Part shown: positions 1 through 7,976 of the stretch, in pieces
How positions within the stretch are numbered: position 1 is the stretch's first letter
Layout: each line of letters begins with the position of its first letter
NCBI GenBank assembly: GCA_021799715.1
Contig: JAJYZY010000053.1
Coordinates: 1 to 15,832, forward strand
Direction: 5' to 3'
Length of the DNA stretch: 15,832 bases
Source: Planctomycetota bacterium
Lineage (GTDB): Bacteria > Planctomycetota > Phycisphaerae > WQYP01
Position numbers and translations under genes: made by a program
The notes under the pieces: model-generated
Told to the model about the DNA's origin: nothing
The model's input: the letters and a program-made list of their open reading frames with translations, nothing else
The model's database searches: none

Positions 1-1028
1 GCGCGTTGCCGTGACCCGATAAGTTGCCGATGGTGTGCCTGCCATTGCGGCCCCAGATCGGCCCGCCAGAATTGCACCGCGCGGTCAATAATAGGCAGCA
101 CATCATGAGCGCCGGCCAATGCCCAGGCCATACCCTCGCCGGAAAATGGCTCAACATATCCGGCCGCATCACCCAGAACAAAAAGCCGATGGTCAAAAAG
201 CTTTTTACGCCGCCGGGTCAACGCCGGTGCCCCGTGCCAGCGGCATGAATCAAGTCCGGCGGGCACGGGCCATCCAGCTTCACGGATAATGCCCGCCACC
301 GCCCTGCTGCCGCCGGATGCATCACGCGCGGCGTGAACATCCAGGGCGGCCGCGATATGCAGGTTGCCGTCTTCTACGATAACCAATCCGGCGTAGCCGC
401 GTTTGCCGCAGGCCATGTGAATAATTCCGGGGCGGTAATAATCAGTCGGATTTTTCAGCGTTCCTGCAATTCCCACGCGTGACCTGGAGGCAATTTCCAA
501 TTCACCATCAGACCGCAGCATCCGCCCGCCCAAGCCATCAGCCACCAGCACAATTTTTGCCCGCAAGGATGCGGTCATGTCTTCCTGGCGCACGTCAACG
601 GTGCGATATGCGGGTAGAGCTAGGGTGGAAAATGCGGCGGTGCGCGGCAAAAAAACAGCACCGGCTTTTTCGGCATGACCGATCAATGCCATATCCAGAA
701 CTTCCCGCGAAACTGCCAGGCCGCCGGGCGTTGGAATCTTCGCTGTGGTTCCGTCGCAGGCAATATGAAAATACTCCACGGTCCTAGCTCCCAGCGTGCG
801 AATATCCAATCCGCATTCATCCAGCAACCTTACCGCCGCCGGGTTCAAACAACATCCGCAGGCTTTGCCCCGCGGAAATGCGGCCTTATCAATCATGACA
901 ACGCTCAAGCCCATTTTGGCCGCCCCATGCGCCGCCATGGCTCCGGCGACGCCGGCCCCGATAATCAGCACATCCCACAGGCGGTCAACATTTTCCGGCA
1001 CGGCCCGATGCATCATCTCCGGCTCCAT
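1..1028 (-). CDS. FAD-dependent oxidoreductase, geranylgeranyl reductase/FixC-like (partial, C-terminus off left edge)
   Basis: An uninterrupted reading frame of 342 codons runs from the ATG at 1028 to the left edge, so the C-terminus is missing. Near the N-terminus is a Rossmann FAD site, LIIGAGVAGAMAA (residues 21-33). It is followed by FPRGKACGCCLNPAA (51-65), which resembles the PR-x-K-x-CG segment of geranylgeranyl reductase, FixC and halogenase-like flavoproteins. Near the end of the visible part is the second FAD motif, LGDAAGYVEPFSGEGMAWAL, which has the GDAAG and E-P-x-x-GEG residues of the group. Its start overlaps the end of the methyltransferase gene by 16 bases, so the two are probably translated together. 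In Streptomyces alkylresorcinol clusters (SrsA type III PKS, SrsB methyltransferase, SrsC monooxygenase), a similar pair tailors a phenolic lipid. A role as tailoring hydroxylase or reductase of a lipid-like product is inferred from that parallel; the substrate is unknown. Confidence 0.85.
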   Translation of the reverse strand, partial: MEPEMMHRAVPENVDRLWDVLIIGAGVAGAMAAHGAAKMGLSVVMIDKAAFPRGKACGCCLNPAAVRLLDECGLDIRTLGARTVEYFHIACDGTTAKIPTPGGLAVSREVLDMALIGHAEKAGAVFLPRTAAFSTLALPAYRTVDVRQEDMTASLRAKIVLVADGLGGRMLRSDGELEIASRSRVGIAGTLKNPTDYYRPGIIHMACGKRGYAGLVIVEDGNLHIAAALDVHAARDASGGSRAVAGIIREAGWPVPAGLDSCRWHGAPALTRRRKKLFDHRLFVLGDAAGYVEPFSGEGMAWALAGAHDVLPIIDRAVQFWRADLGPQWQAHHRQLIGSRQR

Positions 1029-1699
1029 GTCATGACAAATCGAAATGGAAAACGCGGTTCAATGGTAATATTCTTCAAGCCCGCCCTTTCCGCCAGCCCG
1101 GCGGCCTCCCGCATGCTGTATGCTGCGCGAACGGATCTTGGCCCATCCACAAGCACCACGCGAGAACGCAAAACACACGCCGTGCTCAATGCCAGAAGCC
1201 AGCCCGCGGCGGAGCGCCGCAGATCATTGACAATCAAACGCTCCGTAGCCCCGGCGGCCAATGTTTTCAGGAAGTCCACCGCTTGAGCTTCATCCAGATG
1301 ATGCATAAACAGGGAACTCACAATGACATCATAGCCTTGCGGAACCGGGTCCGTGAAGAGATTCCATGTAAACCAACGAATTGACGCACCATGCTTTTTG
1401 GCATTGCCACTGGCATGTTCAATGGCGACCGGGCTTTTATCACATCCGGCAAGTTCCACTTTGGCACCGCACTGCGCCGCTTTTTTCCATAGGGCGATGG
1501 GAACATCGCCACCGCCGGTTGCGACATCCAACACCCGCAGCGCACGACCAGATGCCAACAGCGGTTGAATTTGACTCCAGACAATCCCGGCACTATCGCT
1601 CCAGGCGTTAATATGCTCCAGCCCGGCCAGAGCACGATGATGAGATTCCGGAGGTATATCCGGGGAATCCATTATCTCCGGCACACGTTTTTGTTTCAT
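1013..1699 (-). CDS. class I SAM-dependent methyltransferase (polyketide/lipid tailoring type)
   Basis: The gene encodes 228 residues. SAM motif I is clear: RVLDVATGGGDVPIAL, with the acidic residue of motif II in LAGCDKSPVAIEHA. The later segment DVIVSSLFMHHLDEAQAVDFL matches the post-motif region of UbiE/SrsB-like enzymes. The N-terminal stretch RVPEIMDSPDIPPESHHRAL (residues 5-24) also looks like the conserved lead-in of this family. That favours the ATG at 1699 over the internal ATG at 1672, which would cut into it. No transmembrane segment is visible. The methyl acceptor is not evident. Family members lie beside type III polyketide synthases and an FAD oxidoreductase, and methylate phenolic or quinone-like lipids. 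The oxidoreductase gene overlaps its 3' end here, which fits. The Shine-Dalgarno sequence is weak (GGGCGG region). Confidence 0.85.
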   Translation of the reverse strand: MKQKRVPEIMDSPDIPPESHHRALAGLEHINAWSDSAGIVWSQIQPLLASGRALRVLDVATGGGDVPIALWKKAAQCGAKVELAGCDKSPVAIEHASGNAKKHGASIRWFTWNLFTDPVPQGYDVIVSSLFMHHLDEAQAVDFLKTLAAGATERLIVNDLRRSAAGWLLALSTACVLRSRVVLVDGPRSVRAAYSMREAAGLAERAGLKNITIEPRFPFRFVMTWSRR

Positions 1700-1726
1700 A
1701 TATCCGCCCGCGCTTTACCACACCAG

Positions 1727-1741
1727 TCAAAAGTCTTTTGA
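1727..1741. promoter_or_regulatory. perfect palindrome TCAAAAG-T-CTTTTGA upstream of the methyltransferase
   Basis: A 7-base perfect inverted repeat around a central T (TCAAAAGTCTTTTGA) ends 27 bases upstream of the methyltransferase ATG. Its position and symmetry suit an operator for a dimeric repressor of the methyltransferase/oxidoreductase pair. No regulator gene is adjacent in the window. No T-tract follows it in a way that would make it a terminator. The regulatory role is inference. Confidence 0.35.
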
Positions 1742-2571
1742 AGCACACCGCAACCTTGCCTTACAAGCTCTTTAAGCCACAGCCAATCCGGCCGACAAAT
1801 TGGCGACTTAAATGTCCGCGGCAATATAAGCAGGAGCATGCGCCCATGTCACGCCACGAGATTCAAACAGCCGCGCCGCGTAAAACTGCGGCCAATCGGC
1901 TGGGGTAGCAATGAAAAAACTCATATCCATCATGCCCTGGTCCTGACTGCAACATTTGGGCAACTTTCCATCGGAAACTGTCCAAAGGAAATTGGCCGTC
2001 ATTTATGGCCGCTGCCCAAAGCCCGCACCAACATTTTAGGCATCCTGCCGGAAGATGTATTGCCGTACCATTCCCGCACGGAACAGGGCCAGGTAATTGC
2101 CGGGGCGCAACGGTATGATTTCGATGCGAGAACGCAAGCGGGGCGCAACCAATTCGACGGTAACTCACCGGCGTTAAATCAGTGATCTATAGCACCAACC
2201 CTGGGCCGGGTTGTAATTGTTCTGCGCTCGTACTTAGACATCTTCGCCCCATCGCCATGGTGTTCGTTGCTCCGACAGAATTTGCCGGCGCGAAAAAAGA
2301 CGGACGGAACCGCTGATGACGCCGATGGGCGCAGATGCGATGCAATCCGGGGGTTGGTTGGAAAGTCGGGACGGGGAAATTTTCGCCCGCCCGCTTTGTT
2401 TAACCTCGGCCAGGGTTCATCACGGCAACCCAAGCCGGAATTGAAAACCCGCGGAATCTGCGGTTCAGAACGCGCGATTTTCCAAGTATGCGCCCATGGC
2501 GAGACGACGTAATTTTCGACTGCCATCAACCGGTGGCGACGATGCCGCCCCGTAACGCAATGGTACACCAA

Positions 2572-2584
2572 GCGGCCGCGCCGC
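2572..2584. other. GC-rich hairpin downstream of pabB
   Basis: GCGGC, the 3-base loop CGC, then GCCGC form a 5-base-pair stem about 75 bases past the pabB stop. No T-run follows on the minus strand, so it is not a classical intrinsic terminator. It might stall polymerase or protect the 3' end of the four-gene transcript, but chance is also possible in GC-rich DNA. Confidence 0.2.
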
Positions 2585-2657
2585 GGAGGGGGTCAAAAGT
2601 CAATTCGTCCCACCGCAATCTCGGCCAACTCCTGGACGGCATCCCAGAACATTCTTA

Positions 2658-4064
2658 CTATTGCCTGGGGGTCAAAGCGGCAAGCAACGCGGCGGCTTTT
2701 GCCAGAATTTCCGAGTATTCCTCATCGGGAGAACTGTCCGCGGTGATGCCGGCACCGGAACGGATGTGCGCTATGCCATGGGAAACATGGATTGTCCGAA
2801 TGGCAATATTGAGCATCCCGTCCCCGCTCGGACTGATCCATCCGATGTTGCCGCAATATATGCCCCGATTCTCCCCTTCCAATTCATGAATAATCTCCAT
2901 GGCTCTGATTTTCGGCACACCGGTAATCGAACCACCCGGACACATGGACATGATCATGTCCCCCCAATGATGACACGCCCGCGGGGGCAATTGACCGGTG
3001 ACCACGCCGTGCGTGTGCCAAAGCGCGGGCAGGGGTTCTATTTCCCTTATTTTCGCCACGCGCACATTTGTGCAGACCCGCCCGAGATCATTGCGCAGCA
3101 AATCGATGATCATGGCGAGTTCCGCCTGATCTTTTTCGCTATTAAGCAGTTCATCATGCCGCTGCTGATCGCGGAGGGTGTTATGAATATCGCGCGGGCG
3201 GGTGCCCTTGATCGGTCGCGTTTCCAGCATCTGACCGCGCCGCTTGAGAAATAATTCCGGTGATGCGCAAATCAATTCATGCTCCCCGTAACGCATGAAT
3301 GCCGCGAATTGCGCCGGATTTTGTTCCGCCAGCCGCGAGAATATAACCGGTCCCGTTTCCGCCACACGCAACGTCCAGCCCGCCGAGATATTCGCCTGAT
3401 AAATATCACCGGCGGCAATATAGTCTCCGCAGCGGCGCACCGCAGTCTTAAATGCCGCGGCATCGGCCTGCCGTAAAATGGTTGATTGGCCGGCGGAATC
3501 GGCGGCCACCAGTACGGTCTGTGCAGAATGAATCTGCGCTTGCATTTCCGCAACGATTCCTTCGACCATCTCTTGATTGACACGCAGAACCACTATGTAC
3601 CACTGTTGCGCGTCGGCATGAAAGATAAAATATCGCTCAAAGAGTTGCCAGTGCGCCAGCGGAATTTCAGCGTTTTCCAGATCATATAAACCGGGAAGCT
3701 CCGCCATGACGCCGGCTTCGTAACTGATCCATCCCAACCATCCCACCATATCCGGCGTCGGCTGGGAAAATGAAATACCGGACAATTTTTCCTGCCATCG
3801 CCGCCACGCCTGATCCGCCGAGTCAAACTCTTCTCCTGCGCCGCCGCTTTCCGCAATGCCGCCTCCATGCACCCTTAATTTGCCGGCGTTTGCCGTCATG
3901 ACAACGTTCGCAATTGGCTCTACAGCCAGCACCGCATTGCCTCGAACGCCGCTATGCAACACCGCAATATCACCGCGCTGTTGGGTTAAAATATTCAATA
4001 GCCGCAGTGGATCGACCGTACCGGCCATCGGCTGGATATGAACGGTGAGTTTGCAATAATCCAT
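2658..4064 (-). CDS. pabB: aminodeoxychorismate synthase component I (PabB)
   Basis: This enzyme converts chorismate plus ammonia into 4-amino-4-deoxychorismate for folate synthesis. It is cytosolic and works with a glutaminase subunit (PabA), which is not in the window. The start chosen is the ATG at 4064, giving 468 residues, a normal PabB length. The frame stays open upstream to 4304, but that part lies inside the antiporter gene and has no family character. Visible motifs are the N-terminal GWLGWISYEAGVMAELP (108-124), IAAGDIYQANISAGW (216-230), ASPELFLKRRG (267-277), PIKGTRPR (284-291), LLRNDLGRV (322-330) and CPGGSITGVPKIRAMEIIHE (375-394). Lys286 in PIKGT is the residue that separates PabB from anthranilate synthase TrpE, which has PIAGT. 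The gene lies 38 bases after the antiporter stop and is the last gene of the four-gene run. No strong Shine-Dalgarno is visible. Confidence 0.93.
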   Translation of the reverse strand: MDYCKLTVHIQPMAGTVDPLRLLNILTQQRGDIAVLHSGVRGNAVLAVEPIANVVMTANAGKLRVHGGGIAESGGAGEEFDSADQAWRRWQEKLSGISFSQPTPDMVGWLGWISYEAGVMAELPGLYDLENAEIPLAHWQLFERYFIFHADAQQWYIVVLRVNQEMVEGIVAEMQAQIHSAQTVLVAADSAGQSTILRQADAAAFKTAVRRCGDYIAAGDIYQANISAGWTLRVAETGPVIFSRLAEQNPAQFAAFMRYGEHELICASPELFLKRRGQMLETRPIKGTRPRDIHNTLRDQQRHDELLNSEKDQAELAMIIDLLRNDLGRVCTNVRVAKIREIEPLPALWHTHGVVTGQLPPRACHHWGDMIMSMCPGGSITGVPKIRAMEIIHELEGENRGIYCGNIGWISPSGDGMLNIAIRTIHVSHGIAHIRSGAGITADSSPDEEYSEILAKAAALLAALTPRQ

Positions 4065-4102
4065 CAGACCATTCCCGCGGTTACAACGCTTCAACCAAAC
4101 CA

Positions 4103-5650
4103 TTACCGGAAAAATATCAACCACACGACAATCAGCACCGGCAGGAGGCATGGCAGCGCATAACGCAATACGTAACGGACAAAGCCGGGACACGCAATGC
4201 CTTCCTGTTGCGCAATAGCACGAACCATGAGATTCGGCCCATTGCCGATCCAGGTCAACCCGCCGAAGAATACCGATCCGAGGGAAATGGCCAACACCGC
4301 CCATGCAATCCGACTGTTTGCCAGTTTTTCCCGCAGCATCGTCGCGGTTGTACCGCCGACCGCAGTATCATTGGCGGCCGCTGCTTTGGCGGCGATACGT
4401 GTTCGATGCGACAAGCCCGCCACGATCAACTCCCCGGGCGGCTGCGCCAATCTTGCCCGCAGAATGGCCATATAGGTTGGCGCATTATCCAAAACCGAAG
4501 ATAGTGCGCCCGTGGTAAAGAAACACTTCCCCGGTGTGCCAAGCCACTGTCTGATATGGCCCGCGCGAGCCTGATTGGTAAGGAGATTCAATACCGGAGT
4601 CATGGTTAAAAAAATCGCCAGAAATAAAATTCCAATTTCACGGATCGGCTGAAAATGAAAACGATTCTCATGGCGCAATTCGGCGGGACATATCAACAGC
4701 GAAATACCGGCGGCCAGAACCAGAGCGGAATCCCTCCAGGGAGCACCCAGGAACAATGCCCCAAGTGCCAGCGCCAAAAGCAGCAGTTGCTCGGCACCGT
4801 CAATGTCAATGAGCGGAGAATTTTCCAATGCCGTCTCCGGCGAGCGGTTCGGCGAATGCCGGCGGTGAAGTCGATCCAGCGCGTAAAACATCGCCAGCAA
4901 CAGTCCCACAGCCAGCAGCCAGATTTTCCAGGCATGCAGGGTTATCCACCAGAATGGAATGCCGGAAAGAAATCCCAGCAGCAGCGGCGGATCACCCAAA
5001 CTGCTTAGCGATGCGCCGACATTGGCGACAATGATAACAAAAAATACGACATGAAACGCGCTGATACGCGATCGATTCATGCGGAAAAATGGACGCGCCA
5101 GCAATACCGACGCCCCCATGCCGCCAAAACAGTTCGCAGCGATGGCCGCCAGCAGCAACACTACCACATTCAAGCCGGGGGTGGCGGGTTTTCCGAAACG
5201 CACAACAATGCCCGATGCAATGATAAACAGTGCTCCCAGCAGGACAATAAAATCGGTGTACGTTATCAGGCTCGCGGACAATTCCGATCGGGCGGGGCCG
5301 TGAAATCTCCACAGATACAGCAGGGCCGCCGCCGTGCTGATGCCCAGGCAAAACCGGGCGTAAAACTTTTCCCACCAGTGCGGAAAAATACCGGGAATCA
5401 CGGCAATGCCGATCAGAAGCACCGCGAATGGAATAATCCATCGCATGCCTGCCGGTGGAGGTGCGCCGCCTATATGGCTGTGGGCCAGAAACCGCCCGGC
5501 AAAAACCAGCACCGCCAGCACCAGAGTTGCCGTGCCAATAATTAGTCGGGGAGCATATAAATGACCATGCGCTTCCGACGCGGACAACGTCCGCGGGTAG
5601 GCCAAACGGATACGAATCAGCGGCTGCCGGTTTTTCATCTTCGTCATCAT
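4103..5650 (-). CDS. Na+/H+ antiporter, NhaD/ArsB-like ion transporter family
   Basis: This is an integral membrane protein of about 515 residues with roughly twelve hydrophobic segments, starting near residue 35 (LIIGTATLVLAVLVFAGRFL). Signature segments are GMGASVLLARPFFRMNRSR (177-195), NVGASLSSLGDPPLLLGF (210-227), GALSSVLDNAPTYMAI (381-396) and GLTWIGNGPNLMVRAIA (464-480). The two half-repeats with NxGAS...GDPP and LSSVLDNAPTY...IGNGPN are typical of proteins annotated as sodium:proton antiporters in the NhaD/CitMHS/ArsB superfamily. The transported ion is inferred from the family only. The start is uncertain. ATG codons at 5650, 5647 and 5638 and a GTG at 5689 are all possible, and none has a strong Shine-Dalgarno. 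A gap of 83 bases separates it from the short NfeD gene upstream, and pabB follows 38 bases downstream. Confidence 0.83.
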   Translation of the reverse strand: MMTKMKNRQPLIRIRLAYPRTLSASEAHGHLYAPRLIIGTATLVLAVLVFAGRFLAHSHIGGAPPPAGMRWIIPFAVLLIGIAVIPGIFPHWWEKFYARFCLGISTAAALLYLWRFHGPARSELSASLITYTDFIVLLGALFIIASGIVVRFGKPATPGLNVVVLLLAAIAANCFGGMGASVLLARPFFRMNRSRISAFHVVFFVIIVANVGASLSSLGDPPLLLGFLSGIPFWWITLHAWKIWLLAVGLLLAMFYALDRLHRRHSPNRSPETALENSPLIDIDGAEQLLLLALALGALFLGAPWRDSALVLAAGISLLICPAELRHENRFHFQPIREIGILFLAIFLTMTPVLNLLTNQARAGHIRQWLGTPGKCFFTTGALSSVLDNAPTYMAILRARLAQPPGELIVAGLSHRTRIAAKAAAANDTAVGGTTATMLREKLANSRIAWAVLAISLGSVFFGGLTWIGNGPNLMVRAIAQQEGIACPGFVRYVLRYALPCLLPVLIVVWLIFFR

Positions 5651-5733
5651 GTCATCGAAAGTGCCAATTGAAAAGATACACCACTCCACAGAGCTGACAC
5701 TCTTGGGTTATTCGGAGAGAGTTAACCAGTGCT

Positions 5734-6234
5734 TTAACTTGCTATCGCCTGAACCACCAACTGCCCGCCCGAAACCGCCACTGCGCGAATGGGAGCGCCT
5801 TTCTCTATCACCGGCCCTTCACTCATACAGGCAATGCGGCGGCCCTCGATGATCCCCGTGCCCGCCGGCCGCAAAGTAGTTATGGCCGTGCCGCTGTGGC
5901 CGATCAGAGCGGTCAATTCAAGTTGCTGATCGGTGGATATGGCATGTACATTCCGCGGGTTGGGGCCGCGCAGCAATACCCGGCGGCCAACCGGACTGTG
6001 GGGGTAAAACTTGACAAAGCCCGCCACGACAAACGGCGTCAGCACAAGCAGGGCAAACAGGCAAATCGTGCCGAAAGTGGAACCGACGGTAAAACTCAAA
6101 ATGATGCCCGAAATGACAAACGCCGCCGATACCACCGCCATAAACCCGTGGGCCGGAACAATTAATTCCGCCAGCAGGCTGATTAAAGCGCCCACAAACA
6201 GCAGAATACTGGCAATTAGCAAATCAACGTTCAT
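5734..6234 (-). CDS. nfeD: short NfeD-family membrane protein (NfeD1a/truncated type)
   Basis: The protein has 166 residues. Two hydrophobic hairpins (about 4-49 and 55-75) are followed by a soluble C-terminal OB-fold-like domain starting at LIGHSGTAITTLRPAGTG (110-127). The L-x-G-x-x-G-x-A-x-x-x-L-RP-x-G pattern there is the NfeD signature. Short NfeD proteins lack the protease domain and usually pair with a stomatin/flotillin-like protein or with a long NfeD in the same operon. The ATG at 6234 comes 6 bases after the stop of the long NfeD gene, with AGGA about 10 bases upstream inside that gene, so co-translation is likely. The presumed role is membrane microdomain organisation or quality control. 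No flotillin or stomatin gene is in view. Confidence 0.85.
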   Translation of the reverse strand: MNVDLLIASILLFVGALISLLAELIVPAHGFMAVVSAAFVISGIILSFTVGSTFGTICLFALLVLTPFVVAGFVKFYPHSPVGRRVLLRGPNPRNVHAISTDQQLELTALIGHSGTAITTLRPAGTGIIEGRRIACMSEGPVIEKGAPIRAVAVSGGQLVVQAIAS

Positions 6235-6240
6235 GACAAA

Positions 6241-7866
6241 TCAATCCTGTACCGCGGGTTCCAAAGGGCCTGGATCATCGGATATTTTTTGCACAATAAT
6301 CTGATTCTCCCGTATTTCCACAATTTCCACGGGCAGCCCCGGAGCGATGAATTCATTGCGTGAAACCACCGTCACGAGTTGATTATCAAACCGCGCTTTG
6401 CCGGACGGACGCAATTCCGATACCGCCCGCCCTACAGCGCCAATAAATAATAAATCAGCGGACGCATCATGGTTTGTTCGACCGGCCCCCGCAGCCAATA
6501 CCGGCTTTAACTGCAGCCTGCGGAAACCGGGCGTTATGTGCAGATATTTAATCAGTAACGCAATAATCAGTCCGGCGGTAATCATTCCCAGCGTTATAAC
6601 GCCCAACCCAGTTTGAAAGGCCACTTCCGCGCTAAGAGCCGATACCCCCATCGGCACAAAAGATGCGATCATACCGATGATGGCCAGAATAAATCCGGGA
6701 ATGGCCAGCAGCCCCAGGCCGCCAAAATGGATAAAATCAAATGCGATAATCACGATCCCCAGAAAAATAATGCCAACCTCCCACCAGTTGGCTAATCCCG
6801 TCAGCATCGGCCCGCCGAGGAACAAGGCCAGGGCGGCCAATCCGATCAAGGCGGGAATCAACAGCCCCGGATGGCTGAATTCCAGGTACCCGCAGATGAG
6901 CATAATAACAAACAGGAAAAACCGCACTTGGAAACTCGAACAGAATCGCGATGCTTTTTCAAGAAAATCCAGCCGCAGCACCGGAATCTTTGCGGCCGTG
7001 ATATTCAACACCGCGGGAAGATTATCCGGATCATCAATGACCGCGGCCGCAACCCCCATGCGCACGGCCTCCCGGCCACCCAGCGTCAACAGGCTGCCGG
7101 CACGTTTGGCCCGTCTGACATACAACCACGGATGAACTGGGGCATGTCCGGGCACCACCTCGGTAATGCGCATTAAATCAGTGCGGGTTTCCGGGCCGAC
7201 ATAGCGCGTTTTCCCCGTGATCTTATTGCGAACTTCGTCAATGACCAGTTTCCGGTCCATCATCCCGGCCAGAATCAGTATCGGGTGCAACGCCTTATCG
7301 GCCTGTAAGGACTTCAGTGCCGGTGCGGCCAGAGGTGTCGTGGGATCAACAGCCACTTTTGCGGCGGCGGTGCCGGATAATGCAAAGCTCTGCCCATCAC
7401 CCCATGCGGAATCGCCGGATACCACTACATCCCGACATGCTGCCGCAATCAGCGCGGCCGGACCGATGGCGGCTCTGTTCACCCAGGCGACCGTAGGCAC
7501 GCTGGTTTGACGGATCAACGCCGCTATTTTCAGAGCCGGATTTAACTGCCCTCCGCGCGCGTTGATTTTGAAAATCAACAGCGAGCTTTCAAGTTTCAGC
7601 GCTGCGGCAATGCGCCTTTGCACACTTATCCAGGTTATGCGGTCAACCGGGCCGTTAATGGTGATAATCGCGGCGTGGCGGTGGGCGGCTGGTTCAATGG
7701 GCCGACCGGATCGGTTTCCGGAAATGATGCTCTGCCCACAGACAATCATGGGGAAGCACAACACAACAAATACCGCCGCCACGCATAACAGGCTCGACCA
7801 AAGCCGGCCACGCGCCGAGCAACCGCAGCCGCCAAATCGCCAATGATTCCCACGACACATATTCAT
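6241..7866 (-). CDS. nfeD: long NfeD-family protein with ClpP-like domain lacking the usual catalytic Ser
   Basis: The protein has 541 residues. A signal/anchor segment (about 24-44, SSLLCVAAVFVVLCFPMIVC) is followed by a periplasmic or extracytoplasmic ClpP/SppA-class domain (about 65-290). Then come several membrane segments (about 314-440) and a C-terminal OB fold (LLFIGAVGRAVSELRPSGKA, 472-491). The domain order is that of NfeD1b proteins. At the nucleophile position, where active members have A-x-SAG, this protein reads NRAAIGPAALIAAA (130-143), so Gly135 stands where Ser is expected. The ATG at 7866 is preferred over the in-frame GTG at 7884 because GAGAGG sits 5 bases before it. In addition, the predicted promoter would start transcription near 7880, downstream of the GTG. 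It is the first gene of the run with the short NfeD, the antiporter and pabB. Confidence 0.85.
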   Translation of the reverse strand: MNMCRGNHWRFGGCGCSARGRLWSSLLCVAAVFVVLCFPMIVCGQSIISGNRSGRPIEPAAHRHAAIITINGPVDRITWISVQRRIAAALKLESSLLIFKINARGGQLNPALKIAALIRQTSVPTVAWVNRAAIGPAALIAAACRDVVVSGDSAWGDGQSFALSGTAAAKVAVDPTTPLAAPALKSLQADKALHPILILAGMMDRKLVIDEVRNKITGKTRYVGPETRTDLMRITEVVPGHAPVHPWLYVRRAKRAGSLLTLGGREAVRMGVAAAVIDDPDNLPAVLNITAAKIPVLRLDFLEKASRFCSSFQVRFFLFVIMLICGYLEFSHPGLLIPALIGLAALALFLGGPMLTGLANWWEVGIIFLGIVIIAFDFIHFGGLGLLAIPGFILAIIGMIASFVPMGVSALSAEVAFQTGLGVITLGMITAGLIIALLIKYLHITPGFRRLQLKPVLAAGAGRTNHDASADLLFIGAVGRAVSELRPSGKARFDNQLVTVVSRNEFIAPGLPVEIVEIRENQIIVQKISDDPGPLEPAVQD

Positions 7867-7871
7867 GACCG

Positions 7872-7877
7872 CCTCTC
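7872..7877 (-). promoter_or_regulatory. Shine-Dalgarno of the long NfeD gene
   Basis: GAGAGG on the minus strand, 5 bases before the ATG at 7866. It decides between that ATG and the GTG at 7884. Confidence 0.5.
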
Positions 7878-7886
7878 GTTCCACCT

Positions 7887-7915
7887 ATGATAGACCGTGG
7901 AAATAACCGCCACAA
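7887..7915 (-). promoter_or_regulatory. candidate sigma-70-type promoter of the NfeD-antiporter-pabB operon
   Basis: On the minus strand, TTGTGG (7915-7910) and TATCAT (7892-7887) are separated by exactly 17 bases. TATCAT matches the -10 consensus in five of six positions, and the -35 has the invariant TTG. Transcription would start near 7880, leaving a very short leader before the ATG at 7866. This comes from sequence matching alone. Confidence 0.4.
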
Positions 7916-7976
7916 GCGGCAAGTGCGAAGCCCTCCATTGCAAGCCTGCGCGGGTTTCCGTCGGATGGTTCAGCCA

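Larger units (their letters stand above)
1700..2657. other. gene-poor stretch, about 0.96 kb, no convincing gene
   Basis: Open frames exist on both strands (for example plus 1838-2185 with 115 codons, minus 1863-2168 and minus 2179-2571). None shows a recognisable domain or a good ribosome binding site, and they overlap one another antisense. On the minus strand a protein-like run, with residues such as PRLRSRIEIIPLRPGNYLAL, reads from about 2163 down to a TAA near 2035. It is cut off upstream by stops, so a decayed gene is possible. At about 2312-2345 lies a stretch reading CGCTGATGACGCCGATGGGC and then GCAGATGCGATG. It looks like the short CGCTGATG/GCAGATG-type dispersed repeats seen in intergenic DNA of environmental bacteria. 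At 2572-2584 there is a GC-rich hairpin (GCGGC-CGC-GCCGC) downstream of pabB. Confidence 0.5.

Noticed and set aside
479..1286. Several plus-strand frames across the left-edge gene
   Set aside because: They are antisense to the clear FAD oxidoreductase and methyltransferase frames and show no domain of their own.
1808..2002. A 64-codon minus-strand frame whose start overlaps a preceding short frame (ATGA)
   Set aside because: The overlap looks like coupled translation, but the peptides are very short, have no family resemblance and no ribosome site.
1838..2185. A 115-codon plus-strand frame in the gene-poor stretch
   Set aside because: There is no recognisable domain and no Shine-Dalgarno, and it is antisense to equally plausible minus-strand fragments. 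It is not reported as a gene.
2179..2571. A 130-codon minus-strand frame
   Set aside because: Composition is rich in Arg, His, Pro and Ser with no domain, typical of a chance frame in GC-rich DNA; it also spans the repeat-like segment.
1726..2601. GTCAAAAGTC present at 1726-1735 and 2592-2601, as if flanking an inserted element
   Set aside because: A shared 10-mer within a kilobase is close to chance expectation, and there is no transposase, terminal inverted repeat or target duplication.
4065..4304. Upstream extension of the pabB frame
   Set aside because: It lies within the antiporter gene in another frame and has no PabB-like sequence. The family N-terminus starts at the ATG at 4064.
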